The notes under the pieces are model-generated. The model worked only from the letters and a program-made list of their open reading frames with translations, ran no database searches and was not told the origin of the DNA. Below, piece after piece: positions 35,258-44,530 of a DNA stretch of 64,000 nucleotides (positions are counted from its first letter, which is position 1; each line of letters begins with the position of its first letter). The stretch comes from Listeria booriae (GTDB taxonomy: Bacteria > Bacillota > Bacilli > Lactobacillales > Listeriaceae), in contig NZ_JNFA01000024.1 of NCBI RefSeq assembly GCF_000766865.1, positions 124,001 to 188,000 on the forward strand, in the 5' to 3' direction. A program made the translations under genes and the position numbers.

Positions 35258-35431
35258 TAAAAAAACTATATCTAAAAGAAAAACCTGTCCGTGCCTCCAA
35301 ATCTCAGCGCGTCGACAAATGCCCAGTTTCTAGGCAAGGATTAACCCCTCACTTCGTTCACGCTTATATTGGAACTGTAACTCGCTATACGTCGAACAGT
35401 TCCAACAATGGGCGTTTGTCGACGCGCTGGG
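35258..35431. repeat. Inverted-repeat element, short copy
   Basis: Terminal inverted repeats 35303-35325 and 35409-35431 (core GTCGACAAAT / GTTTGTCGAC). Homology to 2668-2795 in reverse orientation extends outward past the left repeat to about 35258, so the inverted repeats are not the outer edge of the shared sequence. Ends one base before the stop codon of the next minus-strand gene. Confidence 0.75.
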
Positions 35432-35432
35432 G

Positions 35433-36044
35433 CTAGTAGATTGGTAAAAGTAATAGTAGTAGTAGATTAAACGTCCAGTGGGAGACAATAACAAGTGATA
35501 AACTTGGTCGTTTCAAGTAGATAAAGCCCCAATACACAGAGGCAAGTGTTGCTGCGAGTGCGATAATAAAGTTACCGCTAAATAACATGAAAGCTCCGTT
35601 TAGAACCGCCATAATCATAACGGCTACCCAAGGAACTAAATCGTTTTCTAATCGTTTCAAAACAAAACCGCGCCAGAAAATCTCTTCTCCTGGAATAATA
35701 GCCACAATGAGTAGAAGCCAAATATACCAAACATCTGGTTCGTATCTTGCATAACCTTTCGCGACAAGCGCGTCCATATTTCCCGGAATAAATTTCAAAA
35801 TAAGTGCACCTATGTAAAACAAGATATACAAAATAATGCCACTAAAAATACCTGGAATAATATTTTTAAAGAAAGAAAAATGCTTTTTTAATTCATCGTT
35901 TAAAATAACCCAACTAATAAGAAATAACATGGATGCGCCATATAAGTACCAAAAGACGGCTTTGTACTCGAATGTCACATACATCAACCCGGCTGCTAGA
36001 ATAAGTCCTAAGAACAGGCGGTAATCAATCTTGCTGCTTTTCAA
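35433..36044 (-). CDS. CPBP-family intramembrane metalloprotease
   Basis: 203 residues with about six to seven membrane segments. The CPBP/Abi signature PGEEIFWRGFV (near residue 117) gives the EE-x3-R motif, and SHWTFN near the C-terminus supplies the second His. Relatives process prenylated or bacteriocin-related peptides or give bacteriocin immunity. Target unknown. TTG start after AGAGGTG. The stop codon abuts the repeat element. Confidence 0.85.
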   Translation of the reverse strand: MKSSKIDYRLFLGLILAAGLMYVTFEYKAVFWYLYGASMLFLISWVILNDELKKHFSFFKNIIPGIFSGIILYILFYIGALILKFIPGNMDALVAKGYARYEPDVWYIWLLLIVAIIPGEEIFWRGFVLKRLENDLVPWVAVMIMAVLNGAFMLFSGNFIIALAATLASVYWGFIYLKRPSLSLVIVSHWTFNLLLLLLLPIY

Positions 36045-36202
36045 TATTTACACCTCTTTACTCCATTACCATCTATAAATACTTTAATGTAATTAAGCAG
36101 ATTTAGCAACAAAGAACTCTATTTTTTCGGAAGATAGGACGGTAATTGATTGTAGTTTTAGGAAAATCCTTTATAATTAGGGGATAGGAGTTGAGTAATA
36201 GC

Positions 36203-37003
36203 ATGGTAGAAAAGCGATTTCGATTTTTTGTTTGGCTGTATATGGCCTTGTTTTTTATAGCCGTGATTTTTATTGTGTTGGATATTTTGCCGGCACGGTT
36301 GACGGTGGTTCACGCTTTATTCTTCATTGTATCGGGCGTTTTTGCCGTGGTCTTTCTGATTTTACAGTACGGAAAAGGGCTTGGGTCGGCGATTACAATA
36401 TTGATTTTTGTGGTCAGTACGAGTATTGAGTGGATGCAGACGAGTTTGACGAATAGCGGGCCAGGTGGCGGTTCGGTGACGACGAATTTCGGTTTAGTGA
36501 TTAACGGCATACCGGTGGCATTCGGCTTTATCTGGCTCGTTCTGATTGTCGCGACGCACGTTGTTGCCCGCGAAATTACATTGAAAATCAAAATTGACTG
36601 GATTCGCGGCGGGATTTACGCTGTGATTGCGGCTACGATGGTGATGGTTTTTGAAATGTTAATTGAACCGGTGGCAATGCAAGTGAAGCAATTGGCGACG
36701 GCAAGTCCGACATTGACGATTATTCAGATGACGGATGCGGCGAATTGGTGGTTACTTGGTTTGATTTTGCATCTGATGATTTATTTCATGTTGAGTTTGA
36801 CGGATCAGTGGGGAAAATTGCATTATCCATCGCTAAAATCGGAACTTGTACTCGTTTATTGGATCGTATTGTCGTTTTTCCTCGTGCTTGGTTATTTTAT
36901 GGGGCTTGGCAATATTTTATTAATTACATTAGGCGGAAATGTCTTGTTTACGATTTGTTATTATTTAAGTTTAGGACCTGATGAAAAGGAAATAACTGCA
37001 TGA
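36203..37003 (+). CDS. DUF422-like membrane protein (carotenoid-biosynthesis family)
   Basis: 266 residues from ATG 36203, about seven membrane segments. A central block (SIEWMQTSLTNSGPGGGS...INGIPVAFGFIWLVL) and a later FEMLIEPVA...WW resemble the DUF422/CruF carotenoid hydratase family, but the match is by eye and partial. Convergent with a CrtN-like desaturase gene, which strengthens the reading. An in-frame TTG at 36191 directly follows GGAG and is too close. Confidence 0.65.
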   Translation: MVEKRFRFFVWLYMALFFIAVIFIVLDILPARLTVVHALFFIVSGVFAVVFLILQYGKGLGSAITILIFVVSTSIEWMQTSLTNSGPGGGSVTTNFGLVINGIPVAFGFIWLVLIVATHVVAREITLKIKIDWIRGGIYAVIAATMVMVFEMLIEPVAMQVKQLATASPTLTIIQMTDAANWWLLGLILHLMIYFMLSLTDQWGKLHYPSLKSELVLVYWIVLSFFLVLGYFMGLGNILLITLGGNVLFTICYYLSLGPDEKEITA

Positions 37004-37042
37004 AAAAAGCCGGGAATCTTTGATAGGGTTCTCGGCTTTTTC
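37003..37042. terminator. Bidirectional terminator
   Basis: Stem AAAAAAGCCGGGAA / TTCTCGGCTTTTT between the two convergent carotenoid-like genes. Confidence 0.8.
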
Positions 37043-37049
37043 TGATGGT

Positions 37050-38528
37050 TTAATGATGTTCTTTATTGAATTTTCGAACGGCAATATTGGCGCTTTCTAG
37101 GATGAACGGGAGGCTGTTGGCTGGGTGTGTTGCGCCGCCCACGATTTGCATGTTTTTGATGGCGGGTGTTTTGCTCGGACGAAATGGGCCTAGTTGTGAT
37201 AGTTGGTGTGTGAGGTTGAAAATCGCGCCTTTATAGATGTGATAATCGTTTTCCCAGTCGTAGGGCGTGATGATTTTCTCGGTTAGTATGTGGGATTCTA
37301 AATCGGGTATATTTAGTTTGCGTTCGATGGTGTCTAGAGTCTTGCGGCGCAGTGCTTGTGTTTCTTTCTCCCAGTCAATATCGCTTTCGTTATTAGGCAC
37401 AGGAACGAGGATGCGAAGCGCAGACATGTCTCTTGGCGCCATCGTGCGGTCCACTGCTGTTGGATAGGAAATATGGATGGATAGGTCGTCAGGAATACGT
37501 TGCTTATGCATAATTTCGTCCATGTGTACTCGGAAATCGTCGGGGAATAGGACGGTATGTACATTGAGTGGAAGTGTTATATCCAAACCGAGATAAATGG
37601 CAAAACCAGAGCAGGAGTATTTTTTGCGTGCTAGTTTTTGCAAGCTGATAGGGGCTTTGGATTCTGAGAAAAGATGGCTCATCGTATAGGCGTAGTCGGC
37701 GTTTAGGAAGAAATAGTCGCCTTCGATGGTGTCGCCATTTGCTAATGTGATGGACGTGATTTCTTTGTGCTTCGTATGAATCTGCGTTACTTCTTGATTT
37801 AGATGAATTTCGCCGCCTTTTTCTTGTACAATCTCACTCATAGCGTGCGTCAACTGATTAATCCCGCCAATAATATGAAAAACACCAAAATAATGTTCTG
37901 CAAAAGGAATAACCGAAAAAGCACCCGGCGTTTCCCAAGGCGACATACCTAAAAACTTAGTCTCAAAAGAAAAAGCGAGGCGTAACCTGCGATCCTCGAA
38001 ATATTTGGAGAGTTCGTCGATGAGGTGATTTCCTAATGTTAAGCTAGGCAAGGCGCGGAGGGTTCGCATACTGAATAATGACCAAAGCGAGGTAAATGGT
38101 TCCTGCCAAATGGGAAGTAAGTAGACCATTTTTTTGGCATTATCGTGCATAAAGCGATCATAGTTAGCCTCTTCACCAGGAAATAAGCGTGCAATTTCGC
38201 GTTTTGTTTTTTCACTATCGTGTGATGGATTAAAAACAATATCGCCAATGTGCAAGCTGTATAAAGGATCTAAAGATATTAGGTTTACATAGTCGCGAAT
38301 ATTACGGCCGCAATCAGCAAATAGCGTTGTGATAACATTCGGCATGTTTAGAGCGGTGGGCCCTAAATCAAAAGAGAACCCATCTTGTTTAAGAAGCGCA
38401 GTACGTCCCCCGATACTGGCAGCCTTTTCATAAATATGTACGTCATAACCTTGTCCTGAAAGTTGCATTGCAACCGCAAGTCCCCCCGGCCCTGCACCGA
38501 TCACAATGACTTTTTGTCTCGTAGACAT
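37050..38528 (-). CDS. CrtN-like phytoene/diapophytoene desaturase-family protein
   Basis: 492 residues, full length. N-terminal dinucleotide fold VIVIGAGPGGLAVAMQLSGQGYDVHIYEKAASIGGRT, a typical GDYFFLNADYAY strand, and C-terminal NMQIVGGATHPANSLPFILESANIA. This matches the CrtI/CrtN family of FAD enzymes that desaturate or isomerise C30/C40 carotenoids. No squalene/phytoene synthase (crtM/crtB) lies in the window, so a pigment pathway is not established. Confidence 0.85.
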   Translation of the reverse strand: MSTRQKVIVIGAGPGGLAVAMQLSGQGYDVHIYEKAASIGGRTALLKQDGFSFDLGPTALNMPNVITTLFADCGRNIRDYVNLISLDPLYSLHIGDIVFNPSHDSEKTKREIARLFPGEEANYDRFMHDNAKKMVYLLPIWQEPFTSLWSLFSMRTLRALPSLTLGNHLIDELSKYFEDRRLRLAFSFETKFLGMSPWETPGAFSVIPFAEHYFGVFHIIGGINQLTHAMSEIVQEKGGEIHLNQEVTQIHTKHKEITSITLANGDTIEGDYFFLNADYAYTMSHLFSESKAPISLQKLARKKYSCSGFAIYLGLDITLPLNVHTVLFPDDFRVHMDEIMHKQRIPDDLSIHISYPTAVDRTMAPRDMSALRILVPVPNNESDIDWEKETQALRRKTLDTIERKLNIPDLESHILTEKIITPYDWENDYHIYKGAIFNLTHQLSQLGPFRPSKTPAIKNMQIVGGATHPANSLPFILESANIAVRKFNKEHH

Positions 38529-38559
38529 CGTTGTTCATCCCCTTAAGTAAATCTCTGTA

Positions 38560-38597
38560 AAAAAAGGACAGCTAAACCGTTGAAAGTTCTGCTGTCC
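38560..38597 (-). terminator. Terminator after ykvS
   Basis: Stem GGACAGC / GCTGTCC followed on the minus strand by a long T run. Confidence 0.7.
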
Positions 38598-38614
38598 ACA
38601 TGTTTGTCCCCGGT

Positions 38615-38809
38615 TTATTTCTCTTCATTAGCAGTATGAATGACTTTATAGTTCTTATGATTTACTACGGTTTTTTCTTCTAAAGCAAGGCTTTTGAAAT
38701 TTTCCATTAGTGTTAGGTCTACGATAACAGAGTTTTCATTTATCTTTTCAACGACACCTGTAAGGCCATCTTTAAATTCGATAATATCTCCAACTTGTGC
38801 TTTTGCCAT
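38615..38809 (-). CDS. ykvS: DUF2187 protein YkvS
   Basis: 64 residues. MAKAQVGDIIEFKDGLTGVV...NSVIVDLT is the DUF2187/YkvS family, a small KOW-like beta-barrel of unknown role. ATG 38809 follows TAGGAGTG. A longer frame to 39043 runs back into the ptsH regulatory region and lacks a ribosome site. Bases 38810-39140 contain the divergent promoters; a possible ptsH promoter is TTGTGT-17-TAATCT at 39023-39051. Confidence 0.85.
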   Translation of the reverse strand: MAKAQVGDIIEFKDGLTGVVEKINENSVIVDLTLMENFKSLALEEKTVVNHKNYKVIHTANEEK

Positions 38810-39140
38810 GTTTATCACTCCTAATTCATTAGAAACGTCATATTTAAATCTATCTACTAACTGATAGAACTTTGTATCCATTTTGCCTGAAATACACCAA
38901 TAATGCAAATGAAAGCCCTTGTAAATATTCCTGAAAATGGCTGAAAATAGGAAGCGTTTTACTGTTTTTATGCCGTTTTTAAATAAATTGGCCTTTTTCG
39001 ACATAAAATTTGCGTCAAATAGTTGTGTCGGTCGCGAAAACATGGTAATCTTTTTAATTGAGGGATAGTCTTTTTTTGCTGAATTTTTTTTTAGTGAGGA
39101 AAGTCACAATAAAATTTCTTATACGAAGGAGAATGTAATT

Positions 39141-39407
39141 ATGGAACAAGCAAGCTTTGTAGTAATCGATGAAACAGGTATTCACGCCCGCCCGGCTACT
39201 TTATTAGTTCAAGCGGCAAGCAAATACAGCTCTGATGTACAAATTGAGTACACTGGTAAGAAAGTAAACCTTAAATCAATCATGGGCGTTATGTCTCTAG
39301 GAATTGGTAAAGGTGCTGATATCACTATTTATGCAGAAGGTAGCGATGAGAAAGACGCAATCGTTGGCTTAACAGAAGTTCTTAAAAAAGAAGGCTTGGC
39401 TGAGTAA
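39141..39407 (+). CDS. ptsH: Phosphocarrier protein HPr
   Basis: 88 residues. Active H15 in [14 protein letters not shown], regulatory S46 in [12 protein letters not shown]. Transfers phosphate from enzyme I to PTS permeases, and as HPr(Ser-P) it is the CcpA corepressor, relevant to the cre site near 4.9 kb. RBS AAGGAG. Its stop codon shares one base with the ptsI start. Confidence 0.98.
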   Translation: MEQASFVVIDETGIHARPATLLVQAASKYSSDVQIEYTGKKVNLKSIMGVMSLGIGKGADITIYAEGSDEKDAIVGLTEVLKKEGLAE

Positions 39408-41125
39408 TGGTTAAGGAATTAAAAGGTATCGCAGCATCCGATGGTATCGCTATCGCAAAAGCTTATTTATTAGTGGAACCAGATTTGTCGTTTGATAAAA
39501 CGGAAGTTGCTGATACAGAAGCTGAAGTTAAACGTTTTCAGGATGCAGTAGCTGTTTCAGGCACAGAGCTTGAAAAGATTCGTGATATTGCGAAAGAAAG
39601 CTTGGGCGAAGATAAAGCTCAAATTTTCGATGCGCATCTTTTGGTTCTAAATGATCCTGAACTTATCTCACCAATCTCTGAGAACATTACGAACAATAAA
39701 GTAAATGCAGAATCTGCATTACAAGAAACAACGGATATGTTTATCGGCATGTTCGAATCAATGGATAACGAATATATGCGTGAGCGTGCAGCGGACATTC
39801 GCGACGTGCGTAAACGTGTATTATCGCATCTGTTGAACGTTACTATTCCAAACCCGGCACTTATCGACGAAGAAGTTGTCGTTGTAGCAAAAGACTTAAC
39901 GCCTTCTGATACAGCACAATTGAATCGTCAATTCGTTAAAGGTTTCGTAACAGATATCGGCGGACGTACTTCTCACTCGGCAATCATGGCTCGTTCACTA
40001 GAAATCCCAGCAGTAGTTGGAACTGGTGACGTAACACATGATACGAAGGAGAACCAAATGATTATCGTTGATGGCTTAGAAGGCAATGTTATCATTGACC
40101 CAACGCCAGAACAAATCGCTCATTACGAAAAAGTGAAATCTGATTTTGCCGCACAACAAGCAGAATGGGACAAACTAAAAAATGAAGCGACTGTTTCTAA
40201 AGACGGTCATCACGTGGAATTAGGTGCGAACATCGGTACGCCAGAAGATTTAACAGGTGTTATTTCAAACGGTGGGGAAGCAGTCGGACTTTACCGTACA
40301 GAATTCTTGTACATGGGCCGCGAGAATTTCCCAACGGAAGAAGAACAATATGAAGCTTACAAAGCCGTGCTTTCTGGCATGGACGGAAAAGCAGTTGTTG
40401 TTCGTACACTTGATATCGGTGGCGACAAAACATTGCCCTACCTTGACTTACCGCATGAAATGAATCCTTTCTTAGGCTTCCGTGCGATTCGTCTATGTTT
40501 TGCAAATGAAGAATTATTCCGTACGCAATTACGTGCTTTGTTGCGCGCAAGTGTTCACGGTAATCTAAAAATCATGTTCCCAATGATTGCGACAGTAAAT
40601 GAATTCCGCCAAGCAAAAGCAATTTTGTTAGACGAGAAGAAGAACTTAGCGAGCGAAGGTGTTGCAGTATCTGACACTATCGAACTTGGTATCATGATTG
40701 AAATTCCAGCAGCAGCGATTCTAGCGGATCAATTTGCGAAGGAAGTAGATTTCTTCAGTATTGGAACAAATGACTTGATTCAATACACAATGGCAGCAGA
40801 CCGTATGAACGAACAAGTTTCTTACTTGTACCAACCATACAACCCTTCTATTCTACGCCTTGTGAAGATGGTAATCGACGCAGCGCATAAAGAAGGCAAA
40901 TGGGCTGGTATGTGTGGCGAAATGGCCGGCGATCAAACAGCTGTACCATTGTTGTTAGGAATGGGTCTAGATGAGTTCTCTATGAGCGCATCAAGCATTC
41001 TAAAATCACGTTCATTAATCAAACGCCTAGATCGCACAGAAATGGCGAAACTAGCGGACGAAGCACTACAACAAGCTACAGAAGAAGAAGTTGTAGCGTT
41101 AGTTAATAAATATACAGCGGAATAA
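39407..41125 (+). CDS. ptsI: PTS enzyme I
   Basis: 572 residues. Active H190 in [15 protein letters not shown]-binding barrel with [29 protein letters not shown] and the acid-base Cys in [10 protein letters not shown]. Starts the sugar phosphorelay by taking phosphate from PEP. Translationally coupled to ptsH. Confidence 0.98.
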   Translation: MVKELKGIAASDGIAIAKAYLLVEPDLSFDKTEVADTEAEVKRFQDAVAVSGTELEKIRDIAKESLGEDKAQIFDAHLLVLNDPELISPISENITNNKVNAESALQETTDMFIGMFESMDNEYMRERAADIRDVRKRVLSHLLNVTIPNPALIDEEVVVVAKDLTPSDTAQLNRQFVKGFVTDIGGRTSHSAIMARSLEIPAVVGTGDVTHDTKENQMIIVDGLEGNVIIDPTPEQIAHYEKVKSDFAAQQAEWDKLKNEATVSKDGHHVELGANIGTPEDLTGVISNGGEAVGLYRTEFLYMGRENFPTEEEQYEAYKAVLSGMDGKAVVVRTLDIGGDKTLPYLDLPHEMNPFLGFRAIRLCFANEELFRTQLRALLRASVHGNLKIMFPMIATVNEFRQAKAILLDEKKNLASEGVAVSDTIELGIMIEIPAAAILADQFAKEVDFFSIGTNDLIQYTMAADRMNEQVSYLYQPYNPSILRLVKMVIDAAHKEGKWAGMCGEMAGDQTAVPLLLGMGLDEFSMSASSILKSRSLIKRLDRTEMAKLADEALQQATEEEVVALVNKYTAE

Positions 41126-41142
41126 TTTCGTTGTTTGGAAGG

Positions 41143-41169
41143 CCCGAGGATTTTCCTCGGGTTTTTCTT
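41143..41169 (+). terminator. ptsHI terminator
   Basis: Stem CCCGAGGA / TCCTCGGG with loop TTT, then TTTTTC. Confidence 0.9.
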
Positions 41170-41197
41170 TGTGGGGGAAAGATGGGATGAAAATTCT

Positions 41198-41253
41198 AAA
41201 AATCTGTCGACCGTCGGTAGTGTGGAAATTAGGGGGCATCGACAGATTTTTGT
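41198..41253. repeat. 13-base inverted repeat upstream of CRISPR
   Basis: AAAAATCTGTCGA (41198-41210) and TCGACAGATTTTT (41239-41251) pair perfectly across a 28-base loop. It could be a second, bidirectional terminator. The same TCGACAGATTT returns at 41340-41350, where it forms the -35 box of the CRISPR promoter. Confidence 0.65.
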
Positions 41254-41339
41254 TAAGCGTTGGTGTGACTAGATTTGAGGCTATTTTTGGAGGTTGGGTT
41301 GTAAGGTTTGAGAGCGGGAATTTAGGATTTGGTTGTCGG

Positions 41340-41368
41340 TCGACAGATTTGGGTGTTTGAGGTATGAT
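41340..41368 (+). promoter_or_regulatory. Putative CRISPR promoter
   Basis: TCGACA (41340-41345), 17 bases, TATGAT (41363-41368). Transcription would start near 41375, some 20 bases before the first repeat. Confidence 0.6.
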
Positions 41369-41393
41369 GGGAGTAGGCGTTGATGAGGTACCT

Positions 41394-42267
41394 GTTTTTA
41401 TCTAAGTAATGTGAAATGTAAATGGCTATCAAGAAGACGGGAACCATCCCGAAAAAAGTTTTTATCTAAGTAATGTGAAATGTAAATCCAATCATTGGAC
41501 AACTCCTAACACTTGCATCTTAGTTTTTATCTAAGTAATGTGAAATGTAAATTTCTACGCATATTGTCATTTAGCATCATTGCAAAGTTTTTATCTAAGT
41601 AATGTGAAATGTAAATTGGAGTTGCTGTATGATGCTGAAGGCGATGCCATACGTTTTTATCTAAGTAATGTGAAATGTAAATATCGAAAGATTGTAATTC
41701 AGCTAACGTTAGAAACGAGTTTTTATCTAAGTAATGTGAAATGTAAATTAAGAAAATAAAGTACACAAGTGTAAATGTGTACTTGTTTTTATCTAAGTAA
41801 TGTGAAATGTAAATGTTTCTGGATTGATTCCTAAATACATTTTGAATAACCGTTTTTATCTAAGTAATGTGAAATGTAAATCAATTACAATCGTTCCACA
41901 TGCGGTACCTATCGCGTTTTTATCTAAGTAATGTGAAATGTAAATCGTCATTACAAAAAGCCGTCAATTCAAGTCGAAAAGTTTTTATCTAAGTAATGTG
42001 AAATGTAAATATTGCTTCGCCGGTCTTGCTTTCAAGTGCAATTTTAGTTTTTATCTAAGTAATGTGAAATGTAAATAAGTTTTGGCGATTCCCCCGAGAT
42101 TCCGTATACGCCGTTTTTATCTAAGCAATGTGAAATGTAAATTTTTCAAATGTTGCTTGAGTGCCTAGCTTCGGATTAGTTTTTATTTAAGTAATTATGA
42201 AATGTAAATCAAACAGATGTGGCATGGGCGGAGTTTGAAAGATGGTTTTTATCTAAGTAATATGAAT
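41394..42267 (+). CRISPR. Orphan CRISPR array, 14 repeats and 13 spacers
   Basis: Repeat of 30 bases beginning GTTTTTATCTAAGTAATG and ending GTGAAATGTAAAT. Repeat starts: 41394, 41458, 41523, 41587, 41653, 41719, 41785, 41852, 41916, 41981, 42047, 42113, 42179, 42245. Spacers are 34-37 bases and all different. The first eleven repeats are identical. Number 12 has one change, 13 has three changes including an insertion, and 14 is truncated with further changes. Decay at the 3' end places the leader on the ptsI side. No cas gene lies in the window. The 3' half of the repeat matches the Listeria RliB/type I-B repeat as I recall it. Confidence 0.97.
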
Positions 42268-42421
42268 CCAGACTAGATTGCCCACAGAAGCAGTGTTTCT
42301 ATCCATTTTTTATAGAATCAATTATCAATCAACAATCCATAACCAACTCCATTTGCATTTTTACTCCCCCAGATGTACACTTTGTTTAGAAGCGATCTGT
42401 ATAGAAGGAGGAGTTTTTGCG

Positions 42422-43285
42422 ATGAAGAAAATTGGATTTATTGGTGTTGGGGTTATGGGCGCTAGTATGGTGCGGAATTTGATGGCGGCGGGGTTTGAGG
42501 TACATATTTATACGCGGACGAAAAGTAAGGGGGAAAGCGTGATTCAAGAGGGGGCAATCTGGCATGAGACACCGCAGGAATTGGCGCCTCAGGTCGATGT
42601 GCTTATCACGATGGTTGGATATCCGACTGATGTGGAGGAGCTTTACTTGGCGGAGGACGGGCTGTTGACTACGCTTCGTTCGGGAACTATTGCTATTGAT
42701 ATGACGACTTCTTCTCCGAATCTTGCGAAACAAATCGCCGAAGAGGGCAAGGCGCTGAACATTGCGGTGCTGGATGCTCCTGTTTCTGGCGGAGATATCG
42801 GTGCTAAAAATGGAACGCTAACAATCATGGTTGGTGGTGAACACGAAGCGTTTGAAGCTGCCGAGCCTGTGCTAAATGCGATGGGGCAAAGCGTTATTCT
42901 ACAAGGCGCAGCAGGGGCAGGACAGCATACTAAAATGGTCAATCAAATCGCGATTGCATCCAACATGATTGGCGTAACAGAAGCGCTTTGCTACGCGAAA
43001 AAAGCGGGATTAGATCCTGAAAAAGTGCTGGCTTCAATATCTGGCGGTGCGGCAGGAAGCTGGTCTTTATCCAACTTGATTCCGCGCGTGTTACAAGACG
43101 ATTTTGCACCTGGGTTCTTCATTAAGCATTTCATTAAAGATATGCGAATTGCGTTGGATGAGGCAAAACAGATGAACTTGGAGCTTCCGGGTTTGGCGCT
43201 TGCAGAGCAGATGTATCAACAATTAGCTGATGCTGGTTTTGCGGAAAATGGGACACAGGCACTAATTAAACATTATGAAAAATAG
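42422..43285 (+). CDS. ykwC: Beta-hydroxyacid dehydrogenase (3-hydroxyisobutyrate dehydrogenase family, YkwC)
   Basis: 287 residues from ATG 42422 (AAGGAGGAG upstream); the longer frame from 42278 begins inside CRISPR-flanking sequence. NAD(P)-binding GFIGVGVMGASMVRNLMAAG, substrate block DAPVSGGDIGAKNGTL, catalytic Lys in GQHTKMVNQI. Oxidises a short beta-hydroxyacid; the exact substrate is unknown for YkwC. Confidence 0.88.
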   Translation: MKKIGFIGVGVMGASMVRNLMAAGFEVHIYTRTKSKGESVIQEGAIWHETPQELAPQVDVLITMVGYPTDVEELYLAEDGLLTTLRSGTIAIDMTTSSPNLAKQIAEEGKALNIAVLDAPVSGGDIGAKNGTLTIMVGGEHEAFEAAEPVLNAMGQSVILQGAAGAGQHTKMVNQIAIASNMIGVTEALCYAKKAGLDPEKVLASISGGAAGSWSLSNLIPRVLQDDFAPGFFIKHFIKDMRIALDEAKQMNLELPGLALAEQMYQQLADAGFAENGTQALIKHYEK

Positions 43286-43287
43286 CA

Positions 43288-43331
43288 AAAAAGCTGTGCG
43301 AGACGTCTTAGGCGCCAAGCACAGCTTTTAT
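43288..43331. terminator. Bidirectional terminator
   Basis: Stem AAAAGCTGTGC / GCACAGCTTTT between convergent ykwC and patA. Confidence 0.82.
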
Positions 43332-44483
43332 TTACGCGTATTTATTCATGAAAGATGTCATCCGATCCATCGCCTCGGCCAGTTGGCTAAAGGATGCTGC
43401 GAACGATAGGCGGAAATACCGATCTCCTTTTTCGGAGAAAGCATCGCCTGGAACAACTGCGACTTTGGCTTCTTCGGCGAGTGCGATTGCCCAGTCAAAA
43501 GAATTCTCCGACACACTGTCAGGTAGCTTCGCAAAAAAGTAAAACGCGCCATCAGGTTCAATAATCGAAAAACCCATTTTGACAAGGCGTTCATGTACGA
43601 AACCAGCACGAGTATTGTATTCCGTACGCATTTGCACCGCGTCGTCTTTTCCGTTTCGCAACGCTTCTTCGGCTGCTTTTTGTGAAATCGAGGACGCGCA
43701 TGTAACGGCGTACTGGTGGACTTTTATCATCTGGCTTATTAGTGCTTCTGGAGCCATTAAGAAGCCAATTCGCCAACCAATCATTGCGTGTGACTTAGAT
43801 AACCCGTTGATAACAATGGTTTGCTCGCGAATCATTGTGGCAATCGAGGTGTGTGTCCCAAAAAACGTTAACTCACTATAAATTTCGTCAGCAATAACTA
43901 AAATACCTGTTTCCCGCACAACTTCTGCGATTTCCGCTAATTCCTCGGCAGTTAGTGTCACGCCAGTCGGATTAGATGGATAAGGCAAAATGAGTGCTTT
44001 GGTCTTTGGCGTAATCGCTGCGCGCAATTGTTCTGCGGTTAGCTTAAACGCGGTCTCCGTAGTATCGATTTTGACAGAAACGGCGCCCATTAAATGAATA
44101 ATCGGCTCGTATCCAGGGTAAATCGGATCAGGTAGTAGAACTTCATCTCCGGCTTCCAAAATCGTCTGTATGGCAACGCTAATTGCTTCTGTAGCGCCAA
44201 CAGTAACGATAATTTCTTTCGGGCTGTAAGTGAGGTCATATTTATCGTAGAAATAATGAGAGGCTGCTTGTAAGAGTTCTTGTGTCCCAGCGTTCGGTGT
44301 GTAGTTCGTAAAATCATGATGAATGGCTTCAATCGCTGCATTTTTAACGTGATCGGGAGTCGGAAAATCAGGCTCACCAAGCGTTAACCGAATCATATCG
44401 GGAATGCCTGCAACACGATTATTAAATTTGCGAATACCACTAATTTCAATTTCCTGAACGGATTGTCTTACATGTTTTTGCAT
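43332..44483 (-). CDS. patA: PatA-type aminotransferase (N-acetyl-LL-diaminopimelate aminotransferase)
   Basis: 383 residues, class I/II PLP aminotransferase. LGEPDFPTPDHV, YTPNAGTQELLQA, PYPSNPTG, ADEIYSEL and the PLP lysine K230 in NGLSKSHAMIGWR. In Bacillus, PatA serves the acetylated branch of lysine/DAP synthesis. DapH and DapL of that branch lie at 48-50 kb. ATG 44483 follows GGAAAGGAAG; a longer frame to 44522 has no site. Confidence 0.87.
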   Translation of the reverse strand: MQKHVRQSVQEIEISGIRKFNNRVAGIPDMIRLTLGEPDFPTPDHVKNAAIEAIHHDFTNYTPNAGTQELLQAASHYFYDKYDLTYSPKEIIVTVGATEAISVAIQTILEAGDEVLLPDPIYPGYEPIIHLMGAVSVKIDTTETAFKLTAEQLRAAITPKTKALILPYPSNPTGVTLTAEELAEIAEVVRETGILVIADEIYSELTFFGTHTSIATMIREQTIVINGLSKSHAMIGWRIGFLMAPEALISQMIKVHQYAVTCASSISQKAAEEALRNGKDDAVQMRTEYNTRAGFVHERLVKMGFSIIEPDGAFYFFAKLPDSVSENSFDWAIALAEEAKVAVVPGDAFSEKGDRYFRLSFAASFSQLAEAMDRMTSFMNKYA

Positions 44484-44530
44484 GATACAACTTCCTTTCC
44501 AACATAAGGCTAGTTCTATCATAGCATTTT

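Noticed and set aside
38810-39043. 78-codon N-terminal extension of YkvS
   Set aside because: It precedes the clear AGGAG-ATG start of the family and runs through the ykvS and ptsH promoter region.
41527-41766. Reading frame across the CRISPR array
   Set aside because: It is made of translated repeats (YISHYLDKN recurring) and is not a gene.
42278-42421. 48-codon N-terminal extension of YkwC
   Set aside because: Begins just past the last degenerate CRISPR repeat; the family start with AAGGAGGAG is at 42422.
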